DNA of 9,068 nt, taken from an uncultured Bacilli bacterium (lineage in GTDB: Bacteria; Bacillota_I; Bacilli_A; RF39; UBA660). The DNA lies in contig CANQIR010000041.1 of assembly GCA_947624095.1 (NCBI GenBank), forward strand, positions 1-9,068, in the 5' to 3' direction. Below are positions 6,090 through 9,068 of this stretch, piece by piece (the stretch's first letter is position 1; each line of letters starts with the position of its first letter). Under the pieces are notes generated by a model that searched no databases, had not been told where the DNA came from, and saw only the letters and a list, made by a program, of their open reading frames with translations. Both the position numbers and the translations under genes were made by a program.

Positions 6090-6112
6090 AAAAATCCTCT
6101 AAAGGATTTTTT
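6089..6112. terminator. Bidirectional terminator shared by convergent genes
   Basis: AAAAAATCCT (6089-6098) and AGGATTTTTT (6103-6112) form a perfect 10-bp stem with a 4-nt loop. The A and T runs serve as U-tracts for opposite strands. The arms overlap the last base of the TAA of the plus-strand gene (6087-6089) and the first two bases of the complement of the CDF stop (6111-6113). Confidence 0.9.
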
Positions 6113-6989
6113 AATTACTCTTATTTAATGGATTAACATGAATCATACAATGTTTAATACACGCATACTTATTTTCCAAACTATCATGTACATCTTCTGC
6201 TATTCTATGTGCTTCTTCTAAAGATAACGTATTTAAAACAGCTATTTCAATATCTAAATAAATCCGATTACCAAATATCCTACTTTTAATAGAGTCAATA
6301 TTTAATACCTGATCATTATCGCATATTGTTTTCTTATATTCATTTAAAGTTTCCTCATCACAAGCTTTATCAACTATCTTATTAGTCGCATCAATAAATA
6401 TATCATAAGCTACCTTTATAATACAGAAACTAATCAATAAACTAGCTATTACATCACCATAACTAAATCCTAAATAAGTTGCAGCAATACCTAATAAACT
6501 ACCAACACTTGATAAAGCATCACTTCTATGATGCCAAGCATCCGCTTTTAAAGCCGTAGATTTTATCTTCTTAGCATAATAAATTGTATACCAGTACATT
6601 ATCTCTTTTACTAATATACTTACTAAAGCTGCTACTAAAGCTATTACTCCTGGTACGACAAAATCATTACTACCACTTACAATAGCTTTAATTGAATTAA
6701 TTCCAATCGTTAAACCTGTATAACCTAATATAAAAGCTAAAACTAAAGCTGAAATAGCTTCAAATCTCTCGTGCCCATAAGGATGACCATCATCTGCTTT
6801 TTTATTCCCAATCTTTACCCCAATCATCACAATAAAAGTACTAAACACATCAGATAAGGAATGAATCGCATCACTAATCATTGCTTGAGATTTTCCTATA
6901 ACCCCGGCTACTATTTTAAATAACGCCAAAAAGACATTAATAATAATACTATTTCTTGAAACTCTCATAGCTACTTTTTCACTATTCAT
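6111..6989 (-). CDS. Cation diffusion facilitator (CDF) family transporter
   Basis: This inner-membrane, proton-coupled exporter of divalent metals (Zn, Fe or Mn in this family) has 292 residues. The six-helix core holds two HxxxD metal sites, H43-SLS-D47 in TM2 and H153-HRS-D157 in TM5. The motif HPYGHERFE (69-77) in the TM2-TM3 loop is typical of the family. The last 90 residues form the cytoplasmic ferredoxin-like dimer domain, with IHVNP (283-287) near the end. His at both tetrahedral sites is more common in zinc exporters than in manganese exporters, so zinc is the first guess. The ATG at 6987-6989 is chosen over a TTG eight codons upstream because AGGTGA lies 4 nt before it (6994-6999). 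It has its own promoter but could also receive readthrough from the PAP2 gene. No metal-responsive site is evident. Confidence 0.93.
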   Translation of the reverse strand: MNSEKVAMRVSRNSIIINVFLALFKIVAGVIGKSQAMISDAIHSLSDVFSTFIVMIGVKIGNKKADDGHPYGHERFEAISALVLAFILGYTGLTIGINSIKAIVSGSNDFVVPGVIALVAALVSILVKEIMYWYTIYYAKKIKSTALKADAWHHRSDALSSVGSLLGIAATYLGFSYGDVIASLLISFCIIKVAYDIFIDATNKIVDKACDEETLNEYKKTICDNDQVLNIDSIKSRIFGNRIYLDIEIAVLNTLSLEEAHRIAEDVHDSLENKYACIKHCMIHVNPLNKSN

Positions 6990-7012
6990 AAAATCACCTA
7001 CATAGCTTGTCA

Positions 7013-7041
7013 ATTATATAAAATATTCTATGCAAATGCAA
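7013..7041 (-). promoter_or_regulatory. Sigma-A promoter of the CDF transporter
   Basis: On the minus strand TTGCAT (7041-7036) and TATAAT (7018-7013) are 17 bp apart. TTGCAT occurs twice in direct tandem, and only the distal copy has the right spacing. Start would be near 7006, about 17 nt before the ATG. Confidence 0.75.
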
Positions 7042-7053
7042 GTGAAAAAGTTT

Positions 7054-7644
7054 CTATCTATCACTAATCTTAATAAAACTAATTAAATATATTAAACCCA
7101 TCGTCCATCCCGCTAATATATCCGTTGCAAAATGTACTCCTAAATATATCCTACTTATACCAATAAGCATAATTAATAAACCACTAATTCCATATATTAA
7201 TACCTTCTTATCTTTATATCTCTTACTTAATAAATAAGCAATATACCCATAAAAAGCTATACTTGTCATCGCGTGCCCAGAAGGAAAACTAAAACCTCTT
7301 TCCGTAATTAAATTAATATCTATTGGTCTTTCTCTAGCTATTAACATTTTCAATAAGTAATTAAAACCTGCTACTAATCCTAAATTAATTGGTATTAGAT
7401 ATCCCTTTTTCTTTCTTAGCCAAAATCCTAGTCCCAAAGCAATAATAATTAATATTAGCGGTCCCCCTAATTTAGTATATATCTTAATAAAAGAAGTTAA
7501 TAAAGGAGTTTTAAACTGATTAATAAAATTATATACTAATGTATCAATAGGTTCTGCTAAATCACTAGCAACTAACCATACTAAAACCCCAAATAATATT
7601 CCTAAAATAATCATCGTTAGCCAATACTTATATTGCTTTTTCAT
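7054..7644 (-). CDS. PAP2-family membrane phosphatase
   Basis: An integral membrane phosphatase of the type-2 phosphatidic acid phosphatase superfamily. All three catalytic motifs are present: K99-x6-R106-P107, P121-S-G-H124, and S164-R-x5-H171-x3-D175. His171 would be the nucleophile and His124 the acid. About six hydrophobic segments (around 8-26, 47-57, 62-76, 82-98, 126-139, 148-162 plus 176-192) put the active site at the outer face. Members remove phosphate from phosphatidic acid, phosphatidylglycerophosphate or undecaprenyl diphosphate, and sequence alone does not choose among these. The nearby pssA-psd genes make a lipid substrate plausible without proving it. Length 196 is normal. 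An AGGTGG SD (7656-7651) lies 6 nt before the ATG. It is divergent from the MscS gene and upstream of the CDF gene on the same strand, 64 nt apart with no terminator. Confidence 0.92.
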   Translation of the reverse strand: MKKQYKYWLTMIILGILFGVLVWLVASDLAEPIDTLVYNFINQFKTPLLTSFIKIYTKLGGPLILIIIALGLGFWLRKKKGYLIPINLGLVAGFNYLLKMLIARERPIDINLITERGFSFPSGHAMTSIAFYGYIAYLLSKRYKDKKVLIYGISGLLIMLIGISRIYLGVHFATDILAGWTMGLIYLISFIKISDR

Positions 7645-7662
7645 TTTTAACCACCTAAATAT

Positions 7663-7671
7663 ATTCTATCA
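7663..7671 (-). promoter_or_regulatory. Extended -10 promoter of the PAP2 gene
   Basis: On the minus strand TGA-TAGAAT (7671-7663) lies 18 nt before the ATG, putting the start at about the ribosome binding site. A TTGACA (7708-7703) is further upstream but is too far from this -10. It could serve a second weak start. Confidence 0.5.
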
Positions 7672-7745
7672 TATCTATTAATAAAATATAATGTAAAATA
7701 AATGTCAATACTTTTAAAATCACTGGATTACTTATCTTCCATATA

Positions 7746-7754
7746 TGATATAAT
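7746..7754 (+). promoter_or_regulatory. Extended -10 promoter of the MscS gene
   Basis: TGA-TATAAT is an extended -10 element with no good -35. Start would be near 7761, leaving about 20 nt with a strong AAGGAGG ribosome binding site (7770-7776). The 137-bp gap is shared with the divergent PAP2 promoter. Confidence 0.65.
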
Positions 7755-7781
7755 GAATTTCCGTGTGTTAAGGAGGACTGT

Positions 7782-8648
7782 ATGAAATTACTAAATAAAT
7801 TTAGTGAAATATCCAAGATAGATATTAATATTATTTATATGCTAATCTTTACAATCATTACGACAATAATTATTCATCTACTTTCCACGATAACTTGTAA
7901 ATTAATTAGTAAAATAGGTAAAAATAACCGTCGAGATTTCATCATTATTAAAAGAGTTAAAATTGCTTTCAATATTATCCTTCTCATCATTGTTCTAAAC
8001 ATCTGGCAAACATATATTAGCGATTTTATTACCTTTATTAGTTTTTTCTCTGCCGGAGTAGCTATCGCTTTACGCGATTATATCTTCAACTTCTTCTGTG
8101 GAATTTATATCAAAGCTAATCATCCCTTTAAATTAGAAGATCGAATTGAAATAGGGGGTAATTTAGGAGATGTTATCGATATACGTACTCTTAGTTTTAG
8201 CCTATTAGAAATTGATAATACCATTCCCAATGGTCAAAGTACCGGAGTTATCATTCATTGCCCAAATTCCTTAGTATTTACTAATCCAGTTCGTAATTTA
8301 ACGCAAGGATTTAAATACATTTGGAATGAAATATCTCTAAACATTCCACTAGATTCCGATGTCCGTAAAACAAAAAGTATTCTTTATCGTATTCTAAAAC
8401 AAAATGAAATCCTCAAAAGAATTCCTCATAAAATGGAAAATGCTATTGAACAAGCCAGTACCGAATATCGTATATATTTCAATAATTTAGAGCCTATTAT
8501 TTATACTAAGATTAATAATGATCACATAACTTTAGAAGCTCGCTATCTTGTTCATCCCAAAAAAGCTCGTAATGTCGAAGATATGATTTATAATGCTATC
8601 ATTGAAGCTAATAAAAAAGGAGAATTAAAACTATTTATAAACGATTAA
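7782..8648 (+). CDS. MscS-family mechanosensitive ion channel
   Basis: A small-conductance channel that opens under membrane tension to release solutes on osmotic downshock. The 288 residues match the E. coli MscS length. Hydrophobic segments are about 17-45 (TM1), 59-79 (TM2) and 83-112 (pore-lining TM3). TM3 reads SAGVAIALRDYIFNFFCGIYI. It keeps the AGxAxAL start of the family but has a bulkier second half than the Gly/Ala-rich E. coli helix. The beta domain follows (about 113-180) with FKLEDRIEIG, the GDVIDI segment (129-134) and the PN pair (161-162) that precedes the TNPVRN stretch. The cytoplasmic alpha/beta vestibule is at 183-285. Assignment rests on this pattern and not on any catalytic residue. 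It has its own promoter and the strongest SD in the window. No clear terminator is seen before the tRNA promoter 26 nt downstream. Confidence 0.88.
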   Translation: MKLLNKFSEISKIDINIIYMLIFTIITTIIIHLLSTITCKLISKIGKNNRRDFIIIKRVKIAFNIILLIIVLNIWQTYISDFITFISFFSAGVAIALRDYIFNFFCGIYIKANHPFKLEDRIEIGGNLGDVIDIRTLSFSLLEIDNTIPNGQSTGVIIHCPNSLVFTNPVRNLTQGFKYIWNEISLNIPLDSDVRKTKSILYRILKQNEILKRIPHKMENAIEQASTEYRIYFNNLEPIIYTKINNDHITLEARYLVHPKKARNVEDMIYNAIIEANKKGELKLFIND

Positions 8649-8674
8649 TTCTTCTTTTTTAATTTCTCAATCAG

Positions 8675-8683
8675 TGATATAAT
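8675..8683 (+). promoter_or_regulatory. Extended -10 promoter of tRNA-Gln
   Basis: TGA-TATAAT ends 14 nt before the first tRNA base, giving a leader of about 8 nt. The -35 region is T-rich with no consensus. CAGTGAT (8672-8678) and ATCACTG (8693-8699) are inverted copies flanking the transcription start. Confidence 0.65.
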
Positions 8684-8697
8684 AAACAAGTAATCAC

Positions 8698-8773
8698 TGC
8701 TCCATAGCCAAGCGGTAAGGCATCAGGCTCTGACCCTGACATTTCGCAGGTTCGAATCCTGCTGGAGCAACCA
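8698..8773 (+). tRNA. tRNA-Gln (anticodon CTG)
   Basis: Acceptor TGCTCCA/TGGAGCA, D arm GCC...GGC, anticodon stem TCAGG/CCTGA with loop CTCTGAC (anticodon CTG at 8730-8732), T arm GCAGG-TTCGAAT-CCTGC, discriminator A and encoded CCA (8771-8773), 76 nt in total. CTG reads the Gln codon CAG only. The first pair is U1-A72, the known recognition feature of bacterial tRNA-Gln (for both GlnRS and the GatCAB amidation route), which supports the Gln assignment. A TTG-anticodon tRNA-Gln must exist elsewhere to read CAA. Confidence 0.94.
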
Positions 8774-8784
8774 TATAGTTTTAT

Positions 8785-8813
8785 AAAGTCCCTTTAAAGA
8801 GACTTTTAAATTC
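8785..8813 (+). terminator. Weak terminator after tRNA-Gln
   Basis: AAAGTC (8785-8790) pairs with GACTTT (8801-8806). After one mismatch the inner bases CTT/AAG can also pair. The T-tract is short and broken (TTTTAAATTCTT), so termination may be partial. Confidence 0.5.
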
Positions 8814-8843
8814 TTGCTTAAATTTCTCAATTTAAAGTATAAT
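8814..8843 (+). promoter_or_regulatory. Promoter of the DUF362 gene
   Basis: TTGCTT (8814-8819) and TATAAT (8838-8843) are 18 bp apart. Start would be near 8850, followed by the SD AGAGGA (8857-8862) and the ATG at 8867. Confidence 0.65.
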
Positions 8844-8866
8844 ATATTTATAGAAAAGAGGATTTT

Positions 8867-9068
8867 ATGGAAAAAGCTAAAGTATATTTCACTAAAGAAT
8901 TAACTCCCGAAAGTGTTGTCAAAATGTATAAGGCTTTAAATCATGAACTAAAAGGTAAAGTAGCAGTTAAAGTTCACTCAGGTGAAAGAGGCAATCAAAA
9001 TTACTTAAGACCTGAATTTATGCGACCAATAATTGAATATGTAAATGGTACTGTAGTTGAATGCAATA
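8867..9068 (+). CDS. DUF362 family protein, N-terminal 67 codons, cut by the window end
   Basis: The visible residues include KVYFTKELTPES (4-15), LKGKVAVKVHSGERGNQNYL (29-48), LRPEFM (48-53) and NGTVVECN (60-67). This order (an N-terminal helix region, K-G-K-V-A-V-K, a Gly/Asn loop, a Pro-x-[FL] helix and G-T-[IV]-V-E-C-N) matches DUF362 proteins, which in full length are usually 350-400 residues and carry two [4Fe-4S] ferredoxin-type clusters further downstream. The clusters are outside the window. The substrate and partners of the family are unknown. The start is supported by AGAGGA 4 nt before the ATG and by the promoter. It is not joined to the tRNA transcript except by possible readthrough. 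Confidence 0.82.
   Translation, partial: MEKAKVYFTKELTPESVVKMYKALNHELKGKVAVKVHSGERGNQNYLRPEFMRPIIEYVNGTVVECN

Noticed and set aside
6990..7013. TTG start adding eight residues to the CDF transporter
   Set aside because: The extra codons contain the AGGTGA site that serves the ATG at 6989, and the -10 box overlaps the TTG.
1..9068. CRISPR array, insertion sequence or known defence operon
   Set aside because: No regularly spaced direct repeats, transposase or terminal inverted repeats were seen, and the recognised genes are housekeeping or envelope functions.

Overview
The window is AT-rich, densely packed DNA with strong AGGAGG/AGGTGA-type ribosome binding sites, TATAAT -10 boxes and the standard bacterial code (TGA stops pssA, TGG encodes Trp). 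It most resembles a low-GC Bacillota, probably a gut Bacilli/Erysipelotrichia-like or RF39-like lineage. That placement is inferred from composition and gene style, since no marker gene settles it.

Layout: (1) 1-120 is a 5'-clipped tRNA-Asn with a good terminator. (2) 121-810 holds no intact gene. It has a possible promoter, a chain of mutually exclusive hairpins that looks like a small RNA or attenuator leader (271-400), a tight 9-bp dyad, and the C-terminal remnant of an FxLYD-like beta-sandwich protein ending at a terminator. (3) 850-3984 is a same-strand cluster: a lone ClpB-type D1 AAA+ ATPase, then pssA and psd (the two-step route from CDP-diacylglycerol to phosphatidylethanolamine, overlapping by 4 bp), then an unrecognised helical protein, closed by a terminator that overlaps its stop codon. 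(4) 4051-6089 is a tandem pair of paralogous membrane-anchored extracellular proteins with four conserved cysteines and a nearly identical C-terminal tail. (5) 6089-7644, minus strand, carries a CDF metal transporter and a PAP2-family lipid phosphatase, facing the paralog pair across a shared bidirectional terminator. (6) 7782-9068 has an MscS-family channel, a tRNA-Gln(CUG) and the start of a DUF362 iron-sulfur protein.

The recognised proteins share a membrane theme: phospholipid synthesis (PssA, Psd), lipid phosphate turnover (PAP2), ion and osmotic balance (CDF, MscS) and surface proteins. The genes are in several transcription units, so this is a neighbourhood and not one pathway.

Most deserving of a second look are a perfect 13-bp inverted repeat inside the start of psd, the overlapping alternative hairpins at 315-400, the AAA+ protein whose pore loop has lost its aromatic residue, the paralog pair whose last 25 residues differ at one position despite nine synonymous codon changes, and very short leaders in which the -10 box lies only 17-27 nt before the start codon.
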